Below the pieces are notes generated by a model. It made no database searches. It had not been told where the DNA came from and worked only from the letters and a program-made list of their open reading frames with translations. Positions 53,101 through 62,582 of a DNA stretch of 64,000 nt are shown here, piece after piece. A program made the translations under genes and the position numbers. Position 1 is the first letter of the stretch. Each line of letters opens with the position of its first letter. Source of the DNA: Thioalkalivibrio halophilus (GTDB lineage Bacteria > Pseudomonadota > Gammaproteobacteria > Ectothiorhodospirales > Ectothiorhodospiraceae); the NCBI RefSeq assembly GCF_001995255.1, contig NZ_MUZR01000007.1, forward strand, positions 62,001-126,000. Direction: 5' to 3'.

Positions 53101-54563
53101 AGGAGATGTGCCGTTACCTCGGGATGGAGGTGGAGGTGGTGCCCTCCGGTGCTGCCGCACTGGCGCAGATCGATCAGGCACTGGAAGAGGGACGTCCCTA
53201 CGATCTTGTGCTGACCGACTGGCGCATGCCGGGCGTCGACGGCATTGAAGTGGCGCAGCGCATCAAGGCCCACGAAGGGGCGCGAATGCCCGCGGTTCTG
53301 ATGGTCACCGGCTTTGCCCGCGAGGAGGTTCTGGGGCGTGCGGAGCGCGCGGGGGTCGACGGCATCCTGCTCAAGCCGGTGAGCCAGTCCACCCTGCTGG
53401 ATACCCTTTCGGGACTGTTTCACGTGCACCCGGAGGAGACCTCCCCGATGCCCGCGCCGGCGGAAAAGGGCAAACGGGAATCCGCGGACATGTCCGGGAG
53501 CCGGGTCCTGCTGGTGGAGGACAATGTCATCAACCGCGAGCTGGCGACCGAACTCCTGCAGGACCTGAGCTGCGAAGTGACCTGGGCGGAGGATGGGCGC
53601 GAGGGGGTGGAGAAGGCACGCAACGAGACGTTCGACCTGATCCTGATGGATATCCAGATGCCCCGGATGGACGGACTGACCGCGACCCGGCGCATCCGCG
53701 CACGCCCCGATCTGGCCGAGATTCCGATCATCGCCATGACCGCCCACGCGATGGAGGGCGACCGCGAGCGCAGCCTGGAGGCGGGCATGGACGACCACGT
53801 GACCAAGCCCATCGATCCGCAGGTGCTGGAGGAAACGCTCGGCCGCTGGATGAACAACGTCCCGGGGGCGGGTGACTCGCAGGCATGCGAGGCCGGCGCG
53901 GACGCCATGCAGGCGGCGCCGGAGCCCGCGCCCGAGCCCGATCTGCCGGAGTCGCTGCCACCGTTCGACCTTCCGGCCGCGCTGGCTCGTTGTGGTGGCA
54001 AGCCGGCCCTGCTGCGCAAGATGCTGGCCGGTCTGGAGCGGGATTACAGCGACGCCGGCCGGCGTCTGCGGGAGTGGCTCGAGCAGGATCGCACGGAAGA
54101 CGCACAACGCCTGGCGCATTCCCTCAAGGGGGTGGCCGCGGCGCTGGAGGCCGCCGAATTGCGCACGGCCGCGGAGGCGGTGGAACTGGCCCTGCGTGAC
54201 GGCGACCCGGAAACGCAGGAGCTGGAGACACGTCTGCAGTCCCTGGAAGCCGCCCTGGCCGAGGCGACGGCAGCGGTGGCCGGACTGGGCAGGGCGGCGC
54301 GCGGCGGGGGTGACCGGGAGAACCGGAGTCGGGCTTCGGCGGGGCCCCGTGGGCCGTTCCCTCACGAGGCGCTGCGCGCCCTGCGTGAACGCGTGGCACA
54401 GAATCAGCTGGGTGCGCGCCGCGAGTTCGACGGGCTGCGGCCGCAGCTCGAGGGGCGCGGTCTCGATCCGGAGGTGCAGGCGATCGCCGAGGGGCTGGAG
54501 AGCCTGGACTTCGACGCCGCCCTGACGGCACTGGACCGGCTGCTGGACGGCATGCGGGAATGA
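50115..54563 (+). CDS. Flavoprotein-oxidoreductase-like domain fused to a PAS-PAS hybrid histidine kinase
   Basis: A 1482-residue soluble protein with no membrane segment. Residues 1-415 look like an FAD/NAD(P) oxidoreductase: dinucleotide motif VLIAGAGPVGLEAALYATRLG at the N-terminus, RMFTSWQQCTSPLG, DLLIDTTGVAG, a second glycine motif CILVAGGGAEAALAVEYW (204-221) and a C-terminal FAD segment NPEPGLFVLGRKSYGRSPGF. A linker follows (415-465), then two PAS domains (about 467-580 and 593-712), HisKA with His739, HATPase (TNLVGNAVKF, DTGPGM), receivers with Asp1035 and Asp1179, and Hpt with His1335, then a helical end module. The kinase half closely resembles the gene at 45922. The start is GTG 50115, 15 bases after the GGDEF regulator; no in-frame ATG occurs before residue 120. 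A redox or NAD(P)H-sensing role is inference. Confidence 0.9.
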   Translation: MGASRKTVLIAGAGPVGLEAALYATRLGYRVLLAERSRAVAPALRDWAGIRMFTSWQQCTSPLGRDALRGQGHALPDPDAFPTAGEFRREYCERLAGVLAHRDCDLLLETRVLAASRDGMRANTGIGDPERARHPFRVLVDEQGRERQLEADLLIDTTGVAGHPQWLGPGGLPASGERELGGRILYGPRAPEGEEGQALPPAECILVAGGGAEAALAVEYWLDPPTGSPPVELLWAFEEPVPLPPDWPQRDPFPERGARFARVLEATAGDRGARRLPQTQVVRLEHGPGVRGGLDVELRGPDGTRRMSVDRVHALTGHVPDNAWLETLQFHACYATGAPMGLAAAMLATVEDSHELWHSLGVSTVGNPEPGLFVLGRKSYGRSPGFVLPVGLGQIVETFQSITGDTSLDLYGDTVPRQGNRPGGAAIESAQPVTCDLPPAATDTAGPAGRDAVIPGDGGEDAAADYHFRVIAENLKEVVFQTDLEHRITYLSPSWSEVTGLAREPFIGHSWMDLLHPEDQGYGRNQCDAFVGDRLAEYNEELRVRTSEGAVRWMDVTARVLRDRQGRARGTVGSMLDVTRRRESEAELRESQERFRLISDLATDWIYWLTPEFEFRYCSPSCQAVTGYGDAEFYRNPDLLREIVHVEDREGFDQHLYEIHEKHVDGAFDFRIVTRAGEERWLRHHCTPVYAESGLYMGQRAANYDITDRIRAEEALTRARDEAESATRAKSEFLANMSHEIRTPMNAIIGMTHLARRTELTPKQRGYLDRIDSASQALLGLINDILDFSKIEAGKLELEESPFALEDVLRNVWDIVGLKAEDKGLELVHRVDPALPHHLTGDALRLGQILTNLVGNAVKFTEEGEVVVGATCERMEEDEAVLRFEVRDTGPGMSREETRRLFQSFTQLDGSVTRQQEGTGLGLAISRQLVEMMGGEIGVESEPGRGSTFHFSVRLGLNTAAGDPHETLGERLTGAELAGRRALVVDDNASARETLEEMCRYLGMEVEVVPSGAAALAQIDQALEEGRPYDLVLTDWRMPGVDGIEVAQRIKAHEGARMPAVLMVTGFAREEVLGRAERAGVDGILLKPVSQSTLLDTLSGLFHVHPEETSPMPAPAEKGKRESADMSGSRVLLVEDNVINRELATELLQDLSCEVTWAEDGREGVEKARNETFDLILMDIQMPRMDGLTATRRIRARPDLAEIPIIAMTAHAMEGDRERSLEAGMDDHVTKPIDPQVLEETLGRWMNNVPGAGDSQACEAGADAMQAAPEPAPEPDLPESLPPFDLPAALARCGGKPALLRKMLAGLERDYSDAGRRLREWLEQDRTEDAQRLAHSLKGVAAALEAAELRTAAEAVELALRDGDPETQELETRLQSLEAALAEATAAVAGLGRAARGGGDRENRSRASAGPRGPFPHEALRALRERVAQNQLGARREFDGLRPQLEGRGLDPEVQAIAEGLESLDFDAALTALDRLLDGMRE

Positions 54564-54578
54564 CCCGGGTCCGGCGGT

Positions 54579-54869
54579 TCAGACGCGGGTGAACAGCGGG
54601 AGTTCGTGGCGCCGGGCGTTGGCAGCCAGAAAGCGGCCGCGCCCGGGTTGTTCGGCTTCCAGCGTCTCCAGATACCGTGACGCCTCGCCCGCCACCGTCG
54701 CCAGGAACACCTCCAGTTCGCGCGGGTCCACCCGCGGCGCGCCGAAGGCACCGCCGCTTTCCGTCGGGTGCCAGAACAGCCGCGGCTGCCAGTTGCAGCC
54801 CCGGATGCGCGGGTCCTCGAACAGGGCCTGCACGCGTTGCAGCAGTTGCGGATCGTGGGTGACGCTCAT
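54579..54869 (-). CDS. Small protein of unknown function coupled to ispG
   Basis: A 96-residue soluble protein I do not recognise. It contains [20 protein letters not shown] near the middle, then a helical, acidic part ([24 protein letters not shown]). No signal peptide, membrane segment or cysteine cluster is present, apart from a single Cys. Its ATG overlaps the ispG TGA (ATGA at 54866-54869), so it is translated with ispG; this coupling and codon use like its neighbours support a real gene. It converges on the flavin-kinase gene with a 15-base gap. Confidence 0.7.
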   Translation of the reverse strand: MSVTHDPQLLQRVQALFEDPRIRGCNWQPRLFWHPTESGGAFGAPRVDPRELEVFLATVAGEASRYLETLEAEQPGRGRFLAANARRHELPLFTRV

Positions 54870-56092
54870 CCGGCCTGTCCGTAGCGGCGTTCGATGTAGG
54901 CCTCGACGCGGGCCTGGAAGTCCTCGGCGATATGTTCGCCCTTGAGGGTCACGGTCTTCTCGCCGTCCTCGTAGACCGGCGCGACCGGCTGCTCCCCGGT
55001 GCCGGGCAGGGAGATGCCGATGTCGGCATGCTTGCTCTCGCCGGGGCCGTTGACCACGCAGCCCATCACCGCGACGGTCATCTCTTCCACTCCGGGGTAA
55101 TGCTGTTTCCAGGTCGGCATCTGCTGGCGGATATAACTCTGGATGTCCTGCGCCAGGTGCTGGAAGTACTCGCTGGAGGTGCGGCCGCAGCCGGGGCAGG
55201 CCACCACCGAGGGCAGGAAGCTGCGCAGGCCCATGCTCTGCAGGATCTCCTGCGCGACGCTCACCTCCTGTGTGCGGTCCCCGCCGGGTTCCGGGGTCAG
55301 CGAGATGCGGATGGTGTCGCCGATGCCCTGCTGCAGCAGGACGGACAGCGCGGCGGTGGAGGCGACGATCCCCCTGGCCCCCATGCCGGCCTCGGTCAGG
55401 CCCAGATGCAGCGGGTAGTCGCAGCGCGCGGCCAGGTCCTGGTAGACCCGGATCAGTGGCTGCACGCCGCTGACCTTGGCCGACAGGATGATGCGGTCAT
55501 GCGGCAGGCCGATGCGTTCGGCCTCGGCCGCGCTCTCCAGCGCCGAGGTAATCAGCGCCTGCTCCATCACCGCCTGGGGTTCCAGCGGCTCCGGCTGCTG
55601 CGCGTTTTCGTCCATCATGCGCGCCAGCAGTTCCTGATCCAGGCTGCCCCAGTTCACGCCGATGCGGACCGGCCGGTCGAAGCGGATGGCGGTCTCGATC
55701 ATCGCCTGGTACTGCGCGTCGCGCTTCGATCCGCGGCCGACGTTGCCCGGGTTGATGCGCAGCTTGGCCAGGGCCTCGGCGCATTCGGGGTACTTCGTCA
55801 GCAGCTTGTGGCCGTTGAAGTGGAAATCGCCGACCAGCGGCACGTCCAGGTCCATTGCATCCAGGCGCTCGCGGATCTCCGGCACGGCCCTGGCCGCATC
55901 TTCGGAGTTGACCGTGATGCGCACGATCTCCGAGCCCGCGCGAGCCAGTTCCGCGACCTGCACTGCGGTACGCAGTGCGTCGGCGGTGTCGGTGTTGGTC
56001 ATGGACTGGACCACCACCGGGTGATCGCCACCCACGGTCACGGGGCCAACACGGACGGGGACGGTACGGTGGCGGACGGGGCTGCTGCTCAT
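54866..56092 (-). CDS. ispG: 4-hydroxy-3-methylbut-2-en-1-yl diphosphate synthase (flavodoxin)
   Basis: Fe-S enzyme of the MEP isoprenoid pathway that converts MEcPP to HMBPP. The 408-residue protein has the TIM-barrel start ([14 protein letters not shown]), RINPGNVG and GVNWGSLD, and the [4Fe-4S] ligands in CPGCGRT and [10 protein letters not shown]. The ATG at 56092 begins [16 protein letters not shown], like other gammaproteobacterial IspG. It lies 108 bases downstream of the mgtE pair on the same strand. Confidence 0.97.
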   Translation of the reverse strand: MSSSPVRHRTVPVRVGPVTVGGDHPVVVQSMTNTDTADALRTAVQVAELARAGSEIVRITVNSEDAARAVPEIRERLDAMDLDVPLVGDFHFNGHKLLTKYPECAEALAKLRINPGNVGRGSKRDAQYQAMIETAIRFDRPVRIGVNWGSLDQELLARMMDENAQQPEPLEPQAVMEQALITSALESAAEAERIGLPHDRIILSAKVSGVQPLIRVYQDLAARCDYPLHLGLTEAGMGARGIVASTAALSVLLQQGIGDTIRISLTPEPGGDRTQEVSVAQEILQSMGLRSFLPSVVACPGCGRTSSEYFQHLAQDIQSYIRQQMPTWKQHYPGVEEMTVAVMGCVVNGPGESKHADIGISLPGTGEQPVAPVYEDGEKTVTLKGEHIAEDFQARVEAYIERRYGQAG

Positions 56093-56200
56093 GGTCGTGT
56101 ACTCGCGCGGAACGGGGTCGCCGGAAAGAGGCCCGAGTCTAACGCAGTCGCGCGGGCCTGCCGAACCGCCGCAGGCCGCACGGGTGTTTGCACGGTCGTT

Positions 56201-57559
56201 CTAAAGACCAAGCATGGCCACCGCCACGCCGAAATAGATCAGGATCCCGACGATGTCGATGACCGAGGTGATCAGCGGTGCGCTGGCCACCGCGGGGTCC
56301 ATGCGCATGGCGGTCAGGGCGAAGGGCAGGAGCATGCCGAACATCGCCCCGAATACCACGACCAGGAACATGCCCAGGGCGATGGCGTTGGCGACCTCCA
56401 GCGAGCCCAGCCAGTTGCCGGAGAGCCAGATGGCGGCCGCCAGGGTGAGCCCCAGCGCGGTGGAGACCCCCAGTTCCTTGCCGCCCAGGCGCCAGGCGTC
56501 GCGCAATCGGACATCGTTGATCGCCAGTGAGCGCACCACCAGGGTGGCGGCCTGCGAGCCGGTGTTGCCGCCGGAGGCGATGACCATCGGCAGGAAAAAG
56601 ATCAGCGCGACGACCGACTCGATGGCCGCCTCGTAGTGGGCGATGGCCAGCCCGGCGAAGATGTTGACCACCACCAGGATCAGCAGCCAGCCGATGCGCT
56701 TGCGGTACAGCAGGCCCATGCTGGCGTCGCGCAGCGACAGCACCACGTCGCCCACCGCAGCCATGCGGTGGAAGTCCTCGGTGGTCTCTGCGCGCAGGAC
56801 ATCCATTACGTCGTCCACGGTGATGATCCCGAGCATGTGGCCCTGGTCGTCGACCACCGGCAGGACGTTGAGGTCGTAGTGGCTGATGCGGTGGGCTGCC
56901 TCCTCCCGGTCCTCCTCGGCGGTGATGCTGGCCACGTCGGTGTGCATCAGTTCCGATACCCGGTTCCACGGCCGTGCCAGAAGCAGCTCCTTCAGCCGCA
57001 CCCAGGCCAGCAGCTCGCCGGCCGCGGTGGTCACGAACACCGTGTTCACGGTCTCCGCGACCTCGTGGTTGGCGCGCAGATGCTCCATGGCTTCGTTCAC
57101 CGTCCATTCGGGCTGCACGGTGACGTACTCCGGGGTCATCACGCGGCCGGCGCTCTCCTCCGGATAGGCGAGCAGTGATCCGACCGCCTCCTGGCTCTCC
57201 GCCGGGAGGGTTTCCATCAGTGAGTCGGCATGCTCGTCGCCCAGGCCGTCGATCACCGCCACGGCGTCATCCAGCGAGAGCGCGCTGACCAGGTCCGCGG
57301 CCTGCTGCTCGTCCAGCGCGGCCAGCACCCGGGACTGGTGATCGGGCTCCAGGTGCGCGTACACCGGCGCGGCGCAAGCCGACTCCAGACGCTGGAAGAA
57401 GGCGACCGCCTGATCCTCGGGCAGGGTCTCCAGCGCGTCCGACAGGTCGGGGGGCGCGTGGGCGTTGCAGATCGCGTTCAGCGGCCCGTCCGAGCCCTGC
57501 TCCAGGGCGGTGCGCAGGGTGTCGGGGAGGTTCTCGATGTCGACGTCGGTCGGACTCAT
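56201..57559 (-). CDS. mgtE: MgtE-type magnesium transporter (second of a tandem pair)
   Basis: A 452-residue Mg2+ channel/transporter: cytoplasmic MgtE N-domain (helical superhelix, about 30-130), two CBS domains (about 135-255, with PVVDDQGHMLGIITVDDVMDVL), the connecting plug helix (RRMAAVGD-type region), and five membrane helices in the C-terminal 180 residues with the pore sequence IASGGNTGSQAATLVVR. The ATG at 57559 (MSPTDVD) is preferred over a longer start at 57589 that would overlap the upstream gene. It follows its paralogue by 13 bases. No accessory domain is present. Confidence 0.93.
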   Translation of the reverse strand: MSPTDVDIENLPDTLRTALEQGSDGPLNAICNAHAPPDLSDALETLPEDQAVAFFQRLESACAAPVYAHLEPDHQSRVLAALDEQQAADLVSALSLDDAVAVIDGLGDEHADSLMETLPAESQEAVGSLLAYPEESAGRVMTPEYVTVQPEWTVNEAMEHLRANHEVAETVNTVFVTTAAGELLAWVRLKELLLARPWNRVSELMHTDVASITAEEDREEAAHRISHYDLNVLPVVDDQGHMLGIITVDDVMDVLRAETTEDFHRMAAVGDVVLSLRDASMGLLYRKRIGWLLILVVVNIFAGLAIAHYEAAIESVVALIFFLPMVIASGGNTGSQAATLVVRSLAINDVRLRDAWRLGGKELGVSTALGLTLAAAIWLSGNWLGSLEVANAIALGMFLVVVFGAMFGMLLPFALTAMRMDPAVASAPLITSVIDIVGILIYFGVAVAMLGL

Positions 57560-57572
57560 GGGGGTATCCCGT

Positions 57573-58934
57573 TCAGGCCGGCGTGGCAAGGCCGAGCATG
57601 GCCACGGCCAGCGAGAAATAGATGGCGATGCCGCCGAGGTCGGCGATGGCGGTGACCAGCGGTACGCTGGCGGTGGCCGGGTCCAGCTTCAGCCAGTCGA
57701 GGAGGAGCGGCAGCAGCATGCCCACCATGCTGGCACCGGTAACCACCAGGGTCATGGCCAGGGCGACCAGCATGGCGATCTCCGTTCCGCCTCGCCAGAG
57801 GCCCAGCAGGGATACGGCGATCCCCATGCTGACGCCGATGGTGGTCGCCACGCCCAGTTCCTTGGCCCACAGGCGCAGCCAGTCCCGCGCGGTGACTTCG
57901 CCGGTGGCCATGGCCCGCACCATCAGGGTCGAGCTCTGGGCTCCGGCGTTGCCCGCCGAGCCGATGATCAGCGGCAAGAAGAACACCAGCACCGCGACGG
58001 CTTCGATGGCCTCTTCGTACTGCGAGATCATCAAGGCGCCCAGGGTGTTGAACGCCACCAGCCCCAGCAGCCAGCCGACCCGCTTGCGATACAGCAGGAA
58101 CGGACTGGCCTGGCGCGGACTCAGCGGGAGGTTGCCCACCGAACCCAGCTTGTGGAAATCCTCGGTGGACTCGGCCTCGATCACGTCCATGACGTCGTCC
58201 ACCGTGACCACGCCCAGCAGCTCGCCGTTGTCGCCCACCACCGGCAGGCTCTCGATGTCGTAGTGCTGGATGCGCCGGGCGGCCTCGACGCGGTCGGCGT
58301 CCACCTGCACGGTGTAGGGCGATTCGTCGTCGATCAGGCTGCGCACGGGGCTGTCGGGCTCGGCGCGCAGGAACCGCCGGATGGGAATGGCGGCCAGCAG
58401 GGTGCGGTCATCGTCGACCACGAAGATCACGTTGTTGGAGTGTTCGTCACCGGTGCGCCGCACGTGGGCCAGTGCGCGCTTGAGCGTCCAGTCCGGGTCC
58501 ACGGCTACCACCGACGGGGACATCACGCGGCCGACCGATTCCTCGGGGTAGTTGAGCTGCTTCAGCGCCCGGCGGATGGCCCGGAACGGGAGCAGACGCA
58601 GGTATTCGCGCAGACGCTCGGCATCCAGGGTCTGGAGCAGGGCGGTGAGGTCGTCGGTTTCCATCTCGGAGAGCAGAAACCGCGCATCCTCGCGCGAGGA
58701 TGCATTCAGCAGTCGCAGCTGGAACGGGATGTCGAGATAGGCGAAGACGTCGGCCTTGCGCCCGGGATGCAGCCGGTTGAAGATCGGGGCCACGTCGTCC
58801 GAGGGCAGTTCCATCAGCGCATGCGCGATGTCCTGGATGCGCATGTAGTCCAGCAGCTCGTCGAGGCTGTCGCGGTCGTCCAGGCGGACGAGTTCGCGCA
58901 GCTCGATGATGGACTGTTCGAGGTTGTGTTCCAT
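57573..58934 (-). CDS. mgtE: MgtE-type magnesium transporter (first of a tandem pair)
   Basis: A 453-residue paralogue of the next gene with the same plan: MgtE N-domain about 20-125, CBS pair about 130-255 (PVVGDNGELLGVVTVDDVMDV), linker HKLGSVGNLPLSP, then five membrane helices with GSAGNAGAQSSTLMVRAMA at the pore, which differs from its partner's SGGNTGSQ. GGAGCAGGG precedes ATG 58934. A 16-base-spaced promoter lies about 240 bases upstream, giving a long leader. The duplicate genes could form different channels, or one could have a different ion preference; this cannot be settled here. Confidence 0.93.
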   Translation of the reverse strand: MEHNLEQSIIELRELVRLDDRDSLDELLDYMRIQDIAHALMELPSDDVAPIFNRLHPGRKADVFAYLDIPFQLRLLNASSREDARFLLSEMETDDLTALLQTLDAERLREYLRLLPFRAIRRALKQLNYPEESVGRVMSPSVVAVDPDWTLKRALAHVRRTGDEHSNNVIFVVDDDRTLLAAIPIRRFLRAEPDSPVRSLIDDESPYTVQVDADRVEAARRIQHYDIESLPVVGDNGELLGVVTVDDVMDVIEAESTEDFHKLGSVGNLPLSPRQASPFLLYRKRVGWLLGLVAFNTLGALMISQYEEAIEAVAVLVFFLPLIIGSAGNAGAQSSTLMVRAMATGEVTARDWLRLWAKELGVATTIGVSMGIAVSLLGLWRGGTEIAMLVALAMTLVVTGASMVGMLLPLLLDWLKLDPATASVPLVTAIADLGGIAIYFSLAVAMLGLATPA

Positions 58935-59292
58935 GCCCTGCTCCCGGCGGTCGATTGCGGATCACCGGCACGCGCGGTGCGGTGATGACGAAGGACCGTC
59001 GTAATCGGATTTCCAGGACGGGGCAGATCGAAGGATCCGGCCGCCTCCCGGCGCTCTTGTGTCATGAGGCCCGGCGGAAGCGGCGGAGAAGGGTGCACAG
59101 TGCTTACGGCCGGGCGACGATAGATCGACAGCGTGTTCGGCGTTTCATCATGCGTTCCCTTGTGGCAGGTTCCCTCATTTTAACGGGTCTTCCGTTTCAT
59201 TCAAGTGCTTGCACGCAATGCTTGCACCGGTTTGCCCGCTGGCGCGAACCTTTCCGGCCGTGCCCGGTCGCTTGTTCATGATGGAGCCATAC
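58935..59292. other. Divergent intergenic region between mgtE and the ABC operon
   Basis: A 358-base stretch without a convincing gene. It holds a minus-strand promoter for the mgtE-mgtE-ispG direction (59177-59204) and thereby a leader of about 235 bases, which might fold (GGCCCGGCGG / CCGCCGGGCC-type complementarity near 59068). I could not match it to the M-box or another named magnesium riboswitch. The direct repeat CTTGCACGCAATG / CTTGCACCG lies at about 59208-59230. No clear plus-strand promoter was assigned. Confidence 0.5.
59177..59204 (-). promoter_or_regulatory. Promoter reading toward the mgtE pair
   Basis: On the minus strand TTGAAT (59199-59204) and TAAAAT (59177-59182) are 16 bases apart. 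The start point would fall near 59170, about 235 bases before the mgtE ATG. Confidence 0.6.
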
Positions 59293-60035
<743 letters not shown>

Positions 60036-60039
<4 letters not shown>

Positions 60040-62582
60040 ATCTGGTGTGGCGGGCCTGGATGCGAGACTGGCGGCGCCGTCCCCTGCAGCGGGTACTGAC
60101 CCTGCTGGGGGTGGTTATTGCGGTCGCCGTGGTGCTGGCCGTGGATCTGGCCAACCAGTCCGCGCAGCGGGCCTTCGACCGTTCCATGGAGACCGTGGCC
60201 GGTACCGCCACCCATCAGGTGCTGGGGCCGCCACAGGGATTCGCCGAGGCCGTGTATGCGGAGTTGCGCACCGCCGGCCAGCGGGAGACGGCGCCGGTGG
60301 TGGAGGGGGCCGCGCGGCTGGAAGATGGCCGCAGTATCTACCTGCTGGGCGTGGATCCGTTCGCCGAGGGGCCGTTCCGCGGCGCCGCCTCGGACATCGG
60401 CGCGGCACCCGTGCAGCGGCTGCTGAGCGAGCCCGGAACGGTGCTGCCGCCACGCCAGTGGTTCGCCGAGCAGGATGCGGCGGATGGCGACCGGGTCGAA
60501 CTGCGGGCCGCCGGCGGGCGCCACGCGGTGCGGGTGCTCGCGGCCGACGGGGCCGGCGAGGACGACGGTCGGGTCTGGGTGACCGACATCGCCACCGCCC
60601 AGGTCCTGCTGGGCCGCGAGGGGCGCCTCGACCGCATCGACCTGCGGCTGGAGGACGCCGAGGCGCAACGGGCGATGGAACGCGCATTGGAGCGGGCCGC
60701 CGGGGCCGCGGGGGTCAACCCCGAGGAGCTCGAGATCGTCGCGTCCGGAGCACGCGATCAGGCCTCGCGTGAACTGGCGCGGGCGTTTCGCATCAACCTG
60801 ACGGCGATGAGTCTGCTGGCGCTGCTGATCGCGGCCTTCCTGGTCTACAACACCCAGACGTTTTCGGTGCTGCGCCGGCGCGAGCTCCTGTCCAGTCTGC
60901 GCCTGCTGGGAGTGGGACGCGGTCGGGTCGTCGCCGTGGTTTTGCTGGAGGCCGCGGTGGTCGGACTGATCGGGACGCTGCTGGGGGCGCTGGCCGGGAT
61001 TGCCCTGGCGCAGATGCTGGTCGCGCAGGTGGCGCAGACGGTCACCGATCATTTCTTCGCCGCAGCGGTCACCCGGGTGACACCCCGCCCGCTGGCACTG
61101 CTGGCCGTGCTGGTGCTGGGCGTGGGCGTGGCGCTGCTGGCCGCGCTGGCCCCGGCACTGGAAGCGGCCCGCCACGCGGGCCCCTCGGCGCAGGGGGCGG
61201 GGGGTGGCGAGTTGCGGGCGCGGCGGCGGGTGCAACGCGTCGCGGCGGCTTCCCTGATCCTGCTGGCGGCCGGGGCGCTGGTGCTGATCAGCGCACTCGG
61301 GGGCCTGCCGGGGGCGTTCTTCGGGCTGTTCCTGCTGATTGCCGGGTTCGTGCTGTTGCTGCCGTGGGCCCTGGCGTGGGTGCTGCGTGGTCTCGCCGTC
61401 GCCAGCGCCGGTCGGACCCTGACGCGGATCGGCTTGCGCAGCCTGGAACGCAGTCTCTCGCGCAGCGGTCCGGCCGTCTCGGCCCTGACCCTGGCTCTGG
61501 CCGCGACCATCGCAGTCTCCGTGATGGTGGGCAGTTTTCGCGGCAGCGTGGAACAGTGGTTGGGGCAGGCGCTGACCTCCGATCTCTATGTCACTCCGGT
61601 CGCGCCGGCCGCGGCACGGGATTCGGCGCGGCTGCCGCAGGACTGGGCCGGGCCGCTGTTGAGCGAATCCGGGGCCGAATCGCTGAGTACCGGTACCACG
61701 GTGGAGACCGGCAGCGACCCGGGTCGGGTCGAGCTGTTCGTGGTGCGGCCGCACCCCGACTGGCTGGAACACCTGCCGCTGCTGCAGGTGGATGGTCCCC
61801 GGGGCGGGCTGGCGGACCGTCTGGCCGCCGGCGAGGCCGTGCTGGTGACCGAGCCGTTCGCCGCGCACCATGGCCTGCAGGCCGGGGAGACCCTCGAGCT
61901 GATGGTGCCGGGCGGCCGCCGGTCATTCGCGGTGGCAGGGGTCTACCGGGACTATGGCTCGCCTCGGGGGCGGGTAATGATGCCCCATGCGGCGTACGCG
62001 CGTGACGGTCCGGCGCCGGACGGCGTGGGGTCCTTCGGGCTTGTCCTGCCATCGGGTGCGGATGCCGCCGCTGCGGCCGAACGCATCGAGGCGTGGCTGG
62101 CGGAGCGGGATCCGGCCGCGGTGGTAACGCGGCCCGACACTCTCGAGGAGGAATCCATGGCGATCTTCGACCGGACCTTCGCGGTCACCCACCTGCTGCG
62201 GATCATCACCCTCGTAGTAGCCTTCATCGCCATCCTCGGGGCATTGATGGCGCTGCAGATGGAGCGCGCCCGCGAGTTCGCGACGCTGCGCAGCCTGGGG
62301 CTGGAACCCCGGGGCGTGCGGGGCCTGGTGCTGCTGCAGGGCGGGGTGCTGGGGCTGTTCGCGGTGCTCGCGGCGATCCCCGGGGGGCTGGGGATGGGCT
62401 GGATCCTGATCGAGGTGATCAATCGTCAGGCCTTCGGCTGGGGCATGGACCTGCGCTGGCCGGGACGCGAGGTGGCCGGGACGGTGTTCATCGGTCTCGT
62501 GGCCGCCCTGCTGGCCTCGCTGTGGCCGGCCTGGCGCATGGCGCGGATGCGCCTGCTGCCGGCGTTGCGGGAGGTGGCTTGA
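60036..62582 (+). CDS. FtsX-type ABC permease (two permease repeats)
   Basis: An 848-residue inner-membrane protein with two FtsX repeats. A helix near 18-38 is followed by a periplasmic domain up to about 240, then three helices (about 245-270, 300-325, 350-370), a second group (about 405-470), another periplasmic domain (about 490-690) and the last three helices with MALQMERAREFATLRSLGLEPRGVRGLVLLQG. This layout fits a transporter that acts on outer-membrane or periplasmic substrates, as in LolE/MacB-type and AttFG systems, not a simple importer. It is coupled to both its neighbours (ATGA and TGATG overlaps). Confidence 0.88.

Noticed and set aside
48948-54365. A 1805-residue minus-strand open frame opposite both kinase genes
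   Set aside because: It is antisense to clear multi-domain proteins, its translation is His/Arg/Gln/Gly-rich without a recognisable domain, and it arises from the third-position GC bias of the real genes.
58935-59176. M-box magnesium riboswitch
   Set aside because: Considered because of mgtE, but I could not place the conserved core or pairings by eye.
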